Assembly: GCF_041199995.1 (NCBI RefSeq)
Contig: NZ_CP165646.1
Span: 620,001-684,000, forward strand
Direction: 5' to 3'
Origin: Leptotrichia sp. HSP-342
Lineage (GTDB): Bacteria > Fusobacteriota > Fusobacteriia > Fusobacteriales > Leptotrichiaceae
Length of the DNA: 64,000 nt
Shown in pieces: positions 30,148-38,090 of the stretch; the first letter of the stretch is position 1; the number at the start of each line of letters is the position of its first letter. Position numbers and translations under genes: made by a program. The notes beneath the pieces were generated by a model that made no database searches, was not told the DNA's origin, and was given only the letters and a program-made list of their open reading frames with translations.

Positions 30148-30717
30148 ATGGAAAACATTATGGATTTAGTAAAAGTTGAAAGAAATGAAAATTATGGATT
30201 GGTTGTAAGTAGTAGAGTTGTTGCAAAAGCATTAAACAGAAGACATTCAGATATTTTGGAAAGTATTGAAAAGTTGGTTGAAAGTAAGGAATATCAAGAA
30301 AACGGAAATATCCGCTCTCTAATTTTCCCTAATGAATACAGGGTTTCTAACCAAAAGAGAAAATATAAAGAATATCTTTTAACAAAAGATGGATTTATCC
30401 TTTACATGTTCAATATACAAGGACACAATAAATTCAAACTGGCTTACATAAACGAATTTAACAGAATGGAAAGATTGTTAAATCAACAAAGATTGTTACC
30501 GATGCCGAAAAGTGACAAAGTTTCAATACCACTTGATAAAGCAGTTCATTGGGCTAAGATAAAAGAGATTGCAAATAAGGCTAATGAAGTAAGAAGTGAT
30601 ACTTATAGAAAGATATGTAAACTTTCTCAGGACTTGGCAATGATAACAAATCAGATTGACGAGCTTTCTGGAATGACGTTTGAAGTAGAAAATTTACTAG
30701 ACCAAATTGAAAATTAA
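30148..30717 (+). CDS. rha: second Rha family protein
   Basis: A 189-residue protein with an AGGAGG site. The N-terminus GLVVSSRVVAKALNRRHSDILESIEKL and YLLTKDGFILYMFNIQGHNKF match the Rha domain; the C-terminal half is helical. It sits inside a moron cassette in the tail operon, away from the Rha/ORF6C gene at 14199, so it may be expressed from the lysogen. It could modulate induction or superinfection. Confidence 0.8.
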   Translation: MENIMDLVKVERNENYGLVVSSRVVAKALNRRHSDILESIEKLVESKEYQENGNIRSLIFPNEYRVSNQKRKYKEYLLTKDGFILYMFNIQGHNKFKLAYINEFNRMERLLNQQRLLPMPKSDKVSIPLDKAVHWAKIKEIANKANEVRSDTYRKICKLSQDLAMITNQIDELSGMTFEVENLLDQIEN

Positions 30718-30728
30718 ATAGAAACATT

Positions 30729-30763
30729 AAATCACAGTCATTAATTTGATTGTGATTTTTTTT
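30729..30763 (+). terminator. T3: terminator of cassette 4
   Basis: ATCACAGTCATTAATTTG then ATTGTGAT, followed by eight T. The hairpin includes a G-U pair. The tail chaperone gene follows with only an AT-rich gap. Confidence 0.82.
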
Positions 30764-30803
30764 GTTACAAAAAATAAAATTAAAATATATAAGGAGAAAT
30801 AAA

Positions 30804-31316
30804 ATGAATTTAGAAAGAAAATATAATGAAGAAGAAGAAAAAGCAATTAATATGTCAAGAGAAATGGCTGGATTGCCACCTATTACACAAGATAATGAAA
30901 ATATAACAGTTGAAAATAAAGAAGTTAAGAATGAAGCAGCAACGATTGAAGCTATTGCAACAGAGGAAACGGCTGAAGAAATCAAAAAAAGAAGAAATGA
31001 AGCCGAAAGAAGAAGAATAAAACAGCAGGGTGGATTAAGACCTAAACAGATATTTAAATACACTTTGATTGATTGGGACGGCAAAGCGAAAGATGTAATT
31101 TGTGAATATCCGTCAACAAGACAGGCGATTAGATATTCTAAAATGGAACTTGACCCTGGAACAGGTAAAGGAATATTTTCGTTCGCTGACACAGTTACTG
31201 ATTTCTATAATGATGGATTATTGCCAAAATTTGAAATTGAAGATTTTCCAGCAAGTGAAATTGCAGAATTAGCTACTTTCCTGTCGGAAGTGGTAAGAAA
31301 TCCCTTCCTTAAATAG
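30804..31316 (+). CDS. tail assembly chaperone, first frame
   Basis: A 170-residue protein starting MNLERKYNEEEEKAINM with AAGGAG. It precedes the tape measure gene, as expected for G/XkdN-type chaperones, and ends FLSEVVRNPFLK. The +1 frame is open from 31297 through the following gene (encoding RNPAFFYEGKMY before its first ATG), so a fused product is possible as in many tailed phages. Confidence 0.75.
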   Translation: MNLERKYNEEEEKAINMSREMAGLPPITQDNENITVENKEVKNEAATIEAIATEETAEEIKKRRNEAERRRIKQQGGLRPKQIFKYTLIDWDGKAKDVICEYPSTRQAIRYSKMELDPGTGKGIFSFADTVTDFYNDGLLPKFEIEDFPASEIAELATFLSEVVRNPFLK

Positions 31317-31344
31317 AAATCCTGCTTTTTTCTATGAAGGGAAG

Positions 31345-31581
31345 ATGTACATAAATAAAGATGAAATGCTAAAGGAAATAACAGAAGTTGAAAATTTGGC
31401 ATTTCAGCTTGAATTAAATGACAATTTTAAAAGTTTTAATTCATTTGAATTTTTAGAAAGATATAACAAGAACGATATTCCTGAAAAAGAATTTGAGACA
31501 TTTTTAAAGATGTGTTTCTATGATACAGAAATACAGAAAATAAAAGAGCAGGAACAGAAGAAAATGAAGAAAGGAAGATGA
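31345..31581 (+). CDS. tail assembly chaperone, second frame
   Basis: A 78-residue frame from ATG 31345 (MYINKDEMLKEITEVENL), helical and Lys-rich at the end, two bases before the tape measure gene. The ribosome site is poor (AAGGGA close to the ATG). The frame continues upstream to 31297, overlapping the end of the first chaperone frame, which suggests it is expressed at least partly by +1 frameshifting. Confidence 0.65.
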   Translation: MYINKDEMLKEITEVENLAFQLELNDNFKSFNSFEFLERYNKNDIPEKEFETFLKMCFYDTEIQKIKEQEQKKMKKGR

Positions 31582-31582
31582 A

Positions 31583-34519
31583 ATGGCTAGCGGAGTAGGA
31601 GTTACTTATGAGTTGGAATTTGTAATAAAAGACAAAAATGCAAAGCAATGGATACAGTCTATGCAAAAGGAAGCTGAAAGGCTAGCCAAAGCATTAGATA
31701 AAGTTACTTTAAATAATTTTAATAAGCAAATTCAGCATATGCAGAAGCATTTGCAGTCCCAAGGAGATAAATTAAAATCGCAGCTTAAAACAGCACAGGA
31801 TATGATGAAGTTGCTTGGAACAGGTAAAAATGTAAAAAGCGGACTGGATAATGTCAAGAGAGAGACACAGGAAGCCAAAAAGAAAATGGATGAACTGAAC
31901 AAGGCAAAGGAAGCAGTCGGAAAATCAGTTAAAAATCCTCTTGGAAATGTTGCAAAAGGTGCTGATAGCGCAATGAAAAGAGTTAAGGGGCTTTTAAATA
32001 AAGTTCGTGACGGAGCATTGTACAAAGCAGGAAGTTTTATTACACAAGCTGGAATGGAAGCGTTACAGGAGTACGGACAGACTGATTACGAGTTGCGTGG
32101 GGCTTCTGCTAAGACTGGAGGTTTTGGAACTGACTTGAAAGATTACAGGAAACTTACAAAACAAGTTGGTGGAGCAACTAAGTTTAATAATTTAGATGTT
32201 GCACAAGCTATAAATGCAGGAGCAACTTTAGGGATAAAAAAAGATGAGATGAAAGAGATTATTCCATCGGCTGCAAATTTAGCACAAGCATTCAATTCGG
32301 ACATCACGCCAGCACTTGAAATGGTAAAAATGCACATGAATTCTTATCAGTTGTCCGCAAAAGAAGCGCAAAAAGTAACTGATATGATAGCCGTTACATC
32401 TAAAAATACTGCGGCAGATTTGCCAAGACTTGCTGAAGGTTTTAAATACGTTGGAGCTTCTGGAAAAGCGTTAGGAGTTCCTATGGAAACAGTTTATGCG
32501 ATGCTTGGTAAAATGAATGACAACGGATTGATAGGTTCTACTGCGGGTACAGGATTAAATCAAATGTTTGAAAGTATGAAGGATTTTAAAAAACGAGATA
32601 AATTAGAACAATTGATTGGTAAGGTTACAGATGAAAAAGGAAACTTGCAGGATATGACTTCTATTTTGGAGCGGTTAAAAGGTGTAACTGACAAAATGGG
32701 AAATGCTGATAAGGCTGGAGTGTTGAAAACTATATTTGGAGTGCAAGGTGGTAGAGCAGTAAATACATTGTTAAATGGAAGTATCGAAGACTTAAAAAAA
32801 CTTCAAAACGAAATAAAAAATAGTAGTGGAGCAGCTGAAAAATTAAGCAAGTTCATGATGCAGGGAAGTGCTGGAGCAGTTGAAACGTTAATGGGAACAA
32901 TGTCAAGCACGTTTGCGGCGGTATTTGATTCATTAGAGCCTTTATTAGTTCCAGTTGCAGGACTATTTGTGGGAATTGCTGAAGCAATAGGAATGGTTGC
33001 TGAAAAAGCCCCTTGGCTGTTGCAATTAGTTTCTGTTTTAGGAGCGTTGGTTGTAGGAGAATTAGTTTTTCAAAAATTAAAGGCAAGTATTGGACCTTTT
33101 ATAACTGGAATAAAAGAGGCGATTGCAAGTGCGAATTCATTTAAAATGGTTTTATATGGACTTCTTGCTATTGGGCTAGTAGTTATATTTAACCTGTTTA
33201 AGCAATGGCAGGATTATTTGCAGGAAAATGCTGATGTAAGCAAAGTCTGGGAATCGGCGTTGCAAAGTCTTGGCACTGCATTAGGAGCAATCGGCGATTT
33301 AATAATGGCTGTTATTGGAGCAATATTTGGTTTCAGCACAAAATCAAGCGATGCAAAGGACAAAACTAAAATATGGGGGATGACTGCTGATGAAGTGAAG
33401 CAGAAATTGGAATCATTTAAGAAAAATGTAGAAAAATTTACTGAAAAAATACAAGAGATGTCTAAATGGGTAGAGAAAAATAAAGGAACTGTGGAAACTT
33501 TGGGGAAAGCATTTTTGATTTTAGCAGGTGCTATGATAATACTTAAAGGATTGATTGCTTTACAGGCTGCATTAAATGGTGTTGCTATGATGAATCCGTA
33601 TACATGGATGGCTTTATTGATAGTAGGTGCTTTATTGATAATTTGGGCGGGACTTACTTGGCTTTATAATCACGTAACTTGGTTTAGAGATGGAGTGAAC
33701 GCAATTTGGGATTTTATAAAACAGCATTGGGTAACAATATTAAGTTATTTAGGAGCTTTCTTGTTAGGTGGACCAATCGGAATGGCATTATTGTGGTTAT
33801 ACAACAATGTAGGCTGGTTTAGAGATGGAGTGAATCTTATATGGGATCAAATAAAACAACATTGGCAAGTAGCAATAGGATTGATTGCAGGACTTTTACT
33901 GGGTGGACCAATCGGAGCCGCAATAGGTGCGTTTATTGGTTGGCTTGTTGAATGTTATCAAAAAAATGAGACATTCAGAAATATAGTTAATGGAGTTTGG
34001 AATACCGTAAAAACTGTGGTCGGAAACGCGATTAGTGATATGATTGGAAAAATAAGCGGATTGATAGCTGCAGCAAGAGAAGCTGGAGCAGCAATGAAAG
34101 CTCTCTTGAACGGAGATATTGGTGGAGCATTGGATCATGCAGGAAAAGTTGTTAGTAGTTATAAAAATGCTGTAGATACTCAAAGAATGAAACATAATAT
34201 GGGTGGAGGTATTCCTAAATACGGTACTATGGCAACAGGAACAGATTATTTTCCTGGTTGGCGTTATAACAATATGACTACTACAGATGAACACGGAGAC
34301 GAAGCTATTTGGTTGCCAAACGGTTCTATGATTGCCAGAAATACTACAACTCGTGATATGTTAGGAAACTTAAAATCTATTAAGAAAAATACACGTGGCG
34401 GCACAAAAGAAACAGGAACAGTTGTTACAAATAATAATCACTTTGTATTCAATGTTACTGGAACTGACGAAACATTGCAGGAATTGAAACGTGAACTTGA
34501 AAAATTAGGGATAGTGTAA
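31583..34519 (+). CDS. tail tape measure protein (TP901-like)
   Basis: A 978-residue protein. The N-terminal third is coiled coil (AERLAKALDKVTLNN, AKKKMDELNKAKEAVGK). Residues about 165-400 carry the TP901 core (GASAKTGGFGTDLKDYRKL, MYAMLGKMNDNGL-like region). Several hydrophobic blocks and two WLYNHVTWFRDGVN-type repeats follow, and the C-terminus is Gly/Thr rich. It sets tail length, roughly 0.15 nm per residue or near 145 nm. Confidence 0.9.
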   Translation: MASGVGVTYELEFVIKDKNAKQWIQSMQKEAERLAKALDKVTLNNFNKQIQHMQKHLQSQGDKLKSQLKTAQDMMKLLGTGKNVKSGLDNVKRETQEAKKKMDELNKAKEAVGKSVKNPLGNVAKGADSAMKRVKGLLNKVRDGALYKAGSFITQAGMEALQEYGQTDYELRGASAKTGGFGTDLKDYRKLTKQVGGATKFNNLDVAQAINAGATLGIKKDEMKEIIPSAANLAQAFNSDITPALEMVKMHMNSYQLSAKEAQKVTDMIAVTSKNTAADLPRLAEGFKYVGASGKALGVPMETVYAMLGKMNDNGLIGSTAGTGLNQMFESMKDFKKRDKLEQLIGKVTDEKGNLQDMTSILERLKGVTDKMGNADKAGVLKTIFGVQGGRAVNTLLNGSIEDLKKLQNEIKNSSGAAEKLSKFMMQGSAGAVETLMGTMSSTFAAVFDSLEPLLVPVAGLFVGIAEAIGMVAEKAPWLLQLVSVLGALVVGELVFQKLKASIGPFITGIKEAIASANSFKMVLYGLLAIGLVVIFNLFKQWQDYLQENADVSKVWESALQSLGTALGAIGDLIMAVIGAIFGFSTKSSDAKDKTKIWGMTADEVKQKLESFKKNVEKFTEKIQEMSKWVEKNKGTVETLGKAFLILAGAMIILKGLIALQAALNGVAMMNPYTWMALLIVGALLIIWAGLTWLYNHVTWFRDGVNAIWDFIKQHWVTILSYLGAFLLGGPIGMALLWLYNNVGWFRDGVNLIWDQIKQHWQVAIGLIAGLLLGGPIGAAIGAFIGWLVECYQKNETFRNIVNGVWNTVKTVVGNAISDMIGKISGLIAAAREAGAAMKALLNGDIGGALDHAGKVVSSYKNAVDTQRMKHNMGGGIPKYGTMATGTDYFPGWRYNNMTTTDEHGDEAIWLPNGSMIARNTTTRDMLGNLKSIKKNTRGGTKETGTVVTNNNHFVFNVTGTDETLQELKRELEKLGIV

Positions 34520-34531
34520 AAGGGGGATAGA

Positions 34532-35125
34532 ATGCAAGTATTAGATTTTTTAAAGACAAAGTTTGCTGAATTTGAAGTTCAGAAAGATAAACTTGAAAAA
34601 CTGTATTTAAAGTATTTTGGTATTAAGCCTAATGGATTTTTAGGCACTATACCCCTTTTAGTGTTGTCAACTGATTACAGCCAAGATAATGAGATAACAG
34701 GGTACAAATCTTATTTAAAAGATAATTTCAATGAAAATATGTTCGTAAATCCTTATACATTAAAAATCGAAGTAATTTTGCATGGTAAAGAATGGAAAGA
34801 TGAGCTTGAAAAACTTGTTAAAGAATCAAGGAAAAGAAATTACACGATGTTTATGTACACTAAATTAAATAAAGTTTATGCTCCTCTTGCAATCACAAGT
34901 GTCAGCTATGCCGAAAATTACGAAAGCCACACAAGCATTAAGGTTTCAATAAATCTGAAAGAAATAAATTTGCTTAAATTTACTACAGCTGACGGAAAAA
35001 CAACAACGGAAGCATACGTTCCTGAAGCAAGTACACAGAACAAGGAAGTTACAGAAATCAATTTAAATGAATCAATGCAAAATGAATTTGAAATTGATCC
35101 TAGAGCAGGAGATGTTATAGAATGA
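34532..35125 (+). CDS. baseplate / tail hub-associated protein
   Basis: A 197-residue protein directly after the tape measure gene, starting MQVLDFLKTKFAEFEVQK. Beta-rich middle (VILHGKEWKDELEKLVKES, APLAITSVSYAENYESH). The position corresponds to XkdP or the DUF6046-type tail protein of PBSX-like phages. Overlaps the next gene by four bases. Confidence 0.6.
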   Translation: MQVLDFLKTKFAEFEVQKDKLEKLYLKYFGIKPNGFLGTIPLLVLSTDYSQDNEITGYKSYLKDNFNENMFVNPYTLKIEVILHGKEWKDELEKLVKESRKRNYTMFMYTKLNKVYAPLAITSVSYAENYESHTSIKVSINLKEINLLKFTTADGKTTTEAYVPEASTQNKEVTEINLNESMQNEFEIDPRAGDVIE

Positions 35126-35457
35126 AAAAATTATATAGTTTTGATATTACGTATAAAGAAAACGGCAAGAGCAGTTATAAAATATTACTTGATGATGGAG
35201 AAAAAACGCTCGTAGCAACGTTGGATTTTTATAACATCAGGGGGCTTTGGTATTTGGATATAAAGAGCGATAACGAGGATTTGCATATTGGACAGAGAAT
35301 TAATGCTTATGAAGATTTGTTTCTAATATGTAGGAGAAGATATAAGGAATTTCCAAATGTTAAGATGATAGCCTTGCCAATCAATCTAAATGGCTTTGAT
35401 GTTGAGTTTACAACGGAAACGGCTGGAGTGTTGCAGGATATTATGGTGGTGGTTTAA
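35122..35457 (+). CDS. baseplate protein (cyanophage-baseplate DUF6983-like)
   Basis: A 111-residue beta-rich protein: LVATLDFYNIRGLWYLDIKSDN followed by QRINAYEDLFLICRRRYKEFP. This pattern is typical of a small conserved baseplate plug protein. It is coupled to both neighbours by overlapping start/stop codons. Confidence 0.65.
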   Translation: MKKLYSFDITYKENGKSSYKILLDDGEKTLVATLDFYNIRGLWYLDIKSDNEDLHIGQRINAYEDLFLICRRRYKEFPNVKMIALPINLNGFDVEFTTETAGVLQDIMVVV

Positions 35458-36527
35458 TGGCTGAAAATACACAAAATAGCAATAATTATTATATTCTGTG
35501 GGACAGATATGCAAAAGTAACGTTTAAAGTGAAAAACGGAAGCGAAACAGAAGAAATTGAGTTTGAAAGGTTTCAAGTTGAAAATGGTGTTGATTCGTCG
35601 CCTGACTTTGAGATAGAAACAGAGTTTGATATTACCGAAAGCACGAATATCGCTAAAGTAGTTATCTATAACTTGACAGATGAAATGATTAAGAAACTGA
35701 AAAAAGGCGTGGAAGTAGTTATTGAAGCAGGATACTGGAACGATGGAAAAAACAAGGATATTGGAGTTATTTATAAAGGTATTATTGAAAGTCTGAAAGG
35801 GAGCTGGAACAATGCTGACAAGAAATTTGAGATAACTTGCAACACTTACAACGACGAATACAAGGACACAAAAATTAATTTAAAGACTGGAAAAGGAACT
35901 AAGGCAAGTACGATTATAAAACTTATTTTGTCTAAACTGGATAAATTAAAAGCTGGGACAATAGAGCTTGGGAAAGATATTGATTATAAGGACGGCAAAA
36001 CTCTACATAACAACGTAAAACATATTTTCAAGGAACTGGCAAAAGATACAAAAAGCGTTTTCTTTATAACAAATGGAGTTGTAACATTTCAGCCAAGAGA
36101 CAAGATAAACAGAGGTGTTTTAGAGTTCGATTCAAACAGATTTCAAGATATCAAGGAAAATGACGGAACTTATACTTTGAAAGCGATATTTGACCACAGA
36201 TTTCAGGAAGGATTTAAAATTAACCTTGATTTGAAAAAGACTTTTGAACAGCTTGAAATTAAAGGGGAGTATCTTATTACAAAAGGCAAGCATGTAATGA
36301 ATTTTAAAACAGACGCTTATACAGAACTGGAAATAAGAACTAAATTTGATGATGAGGAAACTAAAAAGGCTAATGAAATCGAGATTGTTACAGGTAAGAA
36401 AGGTAAAAATGAAAAATCTTCTAAAAAGAAAAAAATAAAGAAAAAAGTAAAAAAGATGGAAAGGATAAAGAAAATAAAGAGAAAAAAGCCGAAAAGACAG
36501 CAAAAAAGAAACGAAGAAAGGCAGTAA
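35457..36527 (+). CDS. baseplate hub protein (gp27/gpD-like), shifted C-terminus
   Basis: A 356-residue protein. The first 310 residues fit a tail hub (FEIETEFDITESTNIAKVVIYN, KGIIESLKGSWNNADKKFEIT, FFITNGVVTFQPRDKINRG). The last ~45 residues are a Lys-rich run across several A-runs. The reading frame that would meet the next gene in an ATGA overlap encodes KKESDWDRIVNKYGVGG and stops at 36615. Two one-base shifts in the A-runs (36420-36520) would connect the hub to that end. I believe the true C-terminus is that one. Confidence 0.72.
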   Translation: MAENTQNSNNYYILWDRYAKVTFKVKNGSETEEIEFERFQVENGVDSSPDFEIETEFDITESTNIAKVVIYNLTDEMIKKLKKGVEVVIEAGYWNDGKNKDIGVIYKGIIESLKGSWNNADKKFEITCNTYNDEYKDTKINLKTGKGTKASTIIKLILSKLDKLKAGTIELGKDIDYKDGKTLHNNVKHIFKELAKDTKSVFFITNGVVTFQPRDKINRGVLEFDSNRFQDIKENDGTYTLKAIFDHRFQEGFKINLDLKKTFEQLEIKGEYLITKGKHVMNFKTDAYTELEIRTKFDDEETKKANEIEIVTGKKGKNEKSSKKKKIKKKVKKMERIKKIKRKKPKRQQKRNEERQ

Positions 36528-36611
36528 AAAAACCACTACAAAAAGTGGTGGAAAGAAAAAAGAATCAGATTGGGATAGAATTGTAAATAAATACGGAGTA
36601 GGAGGCAACAA

Positions 36612-37196
36612 ATGAGAAAAAAGACAGTAGGGGATCATATTGAAAATATGATAAATGGAAGTTTTGATAATTTAAATACTCTTGCAATAGCCAAAATTGT
36701 AGAAGTAGACAATTCAAATATGATTTGCAGTATACAAATGCTTGATATTCCTGAACTTTTTGGCACTCGTGATGAAGTAGAAGTAATTGAAAATGTGCCG
36801 ATTGCTCCAATATTTTGGGGCAGCAAATGTAAAATAAATGCTCCGTTATCTGTAAATGACAAGGCTTTGGTAGCCTTTTGTCAGCACGATACGTTCAATG
36901 CACGAAATGCTTCCGAACCTTGTGAGCCGAACTCTAGTGCTAAATTCGATATAAACAATGCTATTGTGGTTGGACAAATAACAAGTGATGCAGAAAAGAA
37001 TATATCTAACGACTTCTACATTGCTTACGGCGGAACACTTGTAACGATAAATGATAGTGGAGTTAGTATAAAAGGCGGCTCTATAAATATAAGCGGAGCA
37101 GTAAGTATTGAGGGAGATTTGAAAGTGAGCGGAGACGCTACAATTGGCGGCAAGTCATTCTTAACTCATACTAACGGCGGAATGCCGTTGGATTAA
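36612..37196 (+). CDS. baseplate spike protein (gpV / gp138-like)
   Basis: A 194-residue protein starting MRKKTVGDHIENMINGSFD. It has an N-terminal OB-fold-like region (AIAKIVEVDNSNMICSIQML, NDKALVAFCQHDTFNA) and a C-terminal beta-helix-like repeat (GSINISGAVSIEGDLKVSGD) ending GGKSFLTHTNGGMPLD. This is the membrane-piercing spike arrangement of contractile phages. Confidence 0.82.
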   Translation: MRKKTVGDHIENMINGSFDNLNTLAIAKIVEVDNSNMICSIQMLDIPELFGTRDEVEVIENVPIAPIFWGSKCKINAPLSVNDKALVAFCQHDTFNARNASEPCEPNSSAKFDINNAIVVGQITSDAEKNISNDFYIAYGGTLVTINDSGVSIKGGSINISGAVSIEGDLKVSGDATIGGKSFLTHTNGGMPLD

Positions 37197-37206
37197 GATA
37201 TAAATA

Positions 37207-37238
37207 AGGACAATTACAATTAAATATAATAACTGTGA
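37207..37238 (+). promoter_or_regulatory. module M5: inverted partner of terminator T4
   Basis: Begins AGGACAATTACAATTAAAT and ends AATAACTGTGA. It can pair with T4 (37640-37671) over two blocks of about 11 bases each, with one mismatch and a bulge. Confidence 0.75.
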
Positions 37239-37251
37239 TTAACAAAAAATC

Positions 37252-37280
37252 TTGAAAAATTATATGAAATTTTATATAAT
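37252..37280 (+). promoter_or_regulatory. promoter of moron cassette 5
   Basis: TTGAAA and TATAAT are separated by 17 bases, directly before GGAGGGAG and the first peptide gene. Confidence 0.75.
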
Positions 37281-37304
37281 TGCTACTGGAGGGAGAAAAA
37301 CACT

Positions 37305-37418
37305 ATGAACTTAAAAGAAAAATGGGAAATAGCTTTAATGATAATCGCTACTATAGAATATATAGTAAGATTTGTAAAATGGATTATTAAGAAAGTTAGG
37401 AGGTCAAAAGAGCGTTAG
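37305..37418 (+). CDS. cationic membrane peptide 1
   Basis: A 37-residue peptide: MNLKEKWEIALMIIATIEYI, a hydrophobic helix, then a basic end RRSKER. The ribosome site GGAGGGAG (37288-37295) is complementary to CTCCCTCC at 37425-37432, just after the stop, so it can be masked in the mRNA. It resembles peptide 2 (shared T-x-EYI and W-x2-KK pattern). Candidate small toxin or membrane effector. Confidence 0.55.
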   Translation: MNLKEKWEIALMIIATIEYIVRFVKWIIKKVRRSKER

Positions 37419-37464
37419 GCTCTGCTCCCTCCCCCACCCATTTTATCTTTTGGAGGAGCGTTTT

Positions 37465-37572
37465 ATGAATGATTTTATAAGAATAGCTTTTACAGTATTT
37501 TGTATAATAAAAACAACGGAGTATATTTATAAAGTTTGTAGATGGGTAAAAAAAAAGAGAAGTAAAAAATAA
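37465..37572 (+). CDS. cationic membrane peptide 2
   Basis: A 35-residue peptide (MNDFIRIAFTVFCIIKTTEY then a basic KKKRSKK end) with GGAGGAG upstream. It is a paralogue of peptide 1. Its 3' end is overlapped by a predicted antisense RNA starting near 37598 on the other strand. Candidate type I toxin; not proven. Confidence 0.55.
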   Translation: MNDFIRIAFTVFCIIKTTEYIYKVCRWVKKKRSKK

Positions 37573-37598
37573 TTTACTTCCCTTCACACTATGAACTT
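37548..37598 (-). ncRNA. candidate antisense RNA to peptide 2
   Basis: On the minus strand TTGACT (37632-37627) and TATACT (37610-37605) are separated by 16 bases. About 20 bases after the start comes GAAGTAAA paired with TTTACTTC (37580-37559) and then a T-run complementary to the A-run in the peptide gene. The short RNA would cover the 3' end of peptide 2, as in convergent type I toxin-antitoxin pairs. Confidence 0.5.
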
Positions 37599-37639
37599 AT
37601 CATAAGTATATCATAATTTCATAAAAAGTCAAGTAAAAT

Positions 37640-37671
37640 TTCACAGTCATTAATTTGATTGTGATTTTTTT
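37640..37671 (+). terminator. T4: terminator of cassette 5
   Basis: TCACAGTCATTAATTTG then ATTGTGA followed by seven T, nearly identical to T3 including the trailing GTTACAA. The baseplate gene start follows 29 bases later with no promoter visible. Confidence 0.82.
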
Positions 37672-37699
37672 GTTACAATTTTTTAGAAAGGCAGTTGAT

Positions 37700-38077
37700 A
37701 TGAAAAGTGTTGAAAGTTGGCAAACTGAAAAAGACAACAACAAAGAAATTGATGTTGTAATGGGCAAAAACATAGTATTAAGTTCTGAAATAGAGAAAAT
37801 AAGGCTAAGGCTTGAGAATAAATTGAGATTATTCTTTAATGAATGGTTTTTGCATAGAAACGAAGGTATTTACTGGATTAAAAGAAATGAAAATAACGGA
37901 CAGATAGGAAATTTGCTGGAAAAGTTTAATATCGAAACTCAAGTGAAGGAAACTATCTTGGCAGATGAAGATGTGGCAGAAATAATAAAATTTGAAAGTG
38001 ATTTTAAAAATGGAACTGGAAATTATAATTTCGATGTAGAGATATTGTTAAAAAATGGAAAAACTTTGACAATTTAG
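37700..38077 (+). CDS. baseplate wedge protein (gp25/GpW-like)
   Basis: A 125-residue protein starting MKSVESWQTEKDNNKEI with GAAAGGCAG upstream. The motif EIEKIRLRLENKLRLFFNEWFLHRNEGIYW and the later EDVAEIIKFESDF fit the gp25/DUF2634 wedge family. It precedes the gpJ-like gene, as usual. Confidence 0.8.
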   Translation: MKSVESWQTEKDNNKEIDVVMGKNIVLSSEIEKIRLRLENKLRLFFNEWFLHRNEGIYWIKRNENNGQIGNLLEKFNIETQVKETILADEDVAEIIKFESDFKNGTGNYNFDVEILLKNGKTLTI

Positions 38078-38090
38078 GAAAGGGGGAACA

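Noticed and set aside
36132-36638. Long hydrophobic minus-strand frame opposite the hub gene
   Set aside because: It is the antisense of Lys/Asp-rich coding sequence, has no ribosome site and is low complexity.
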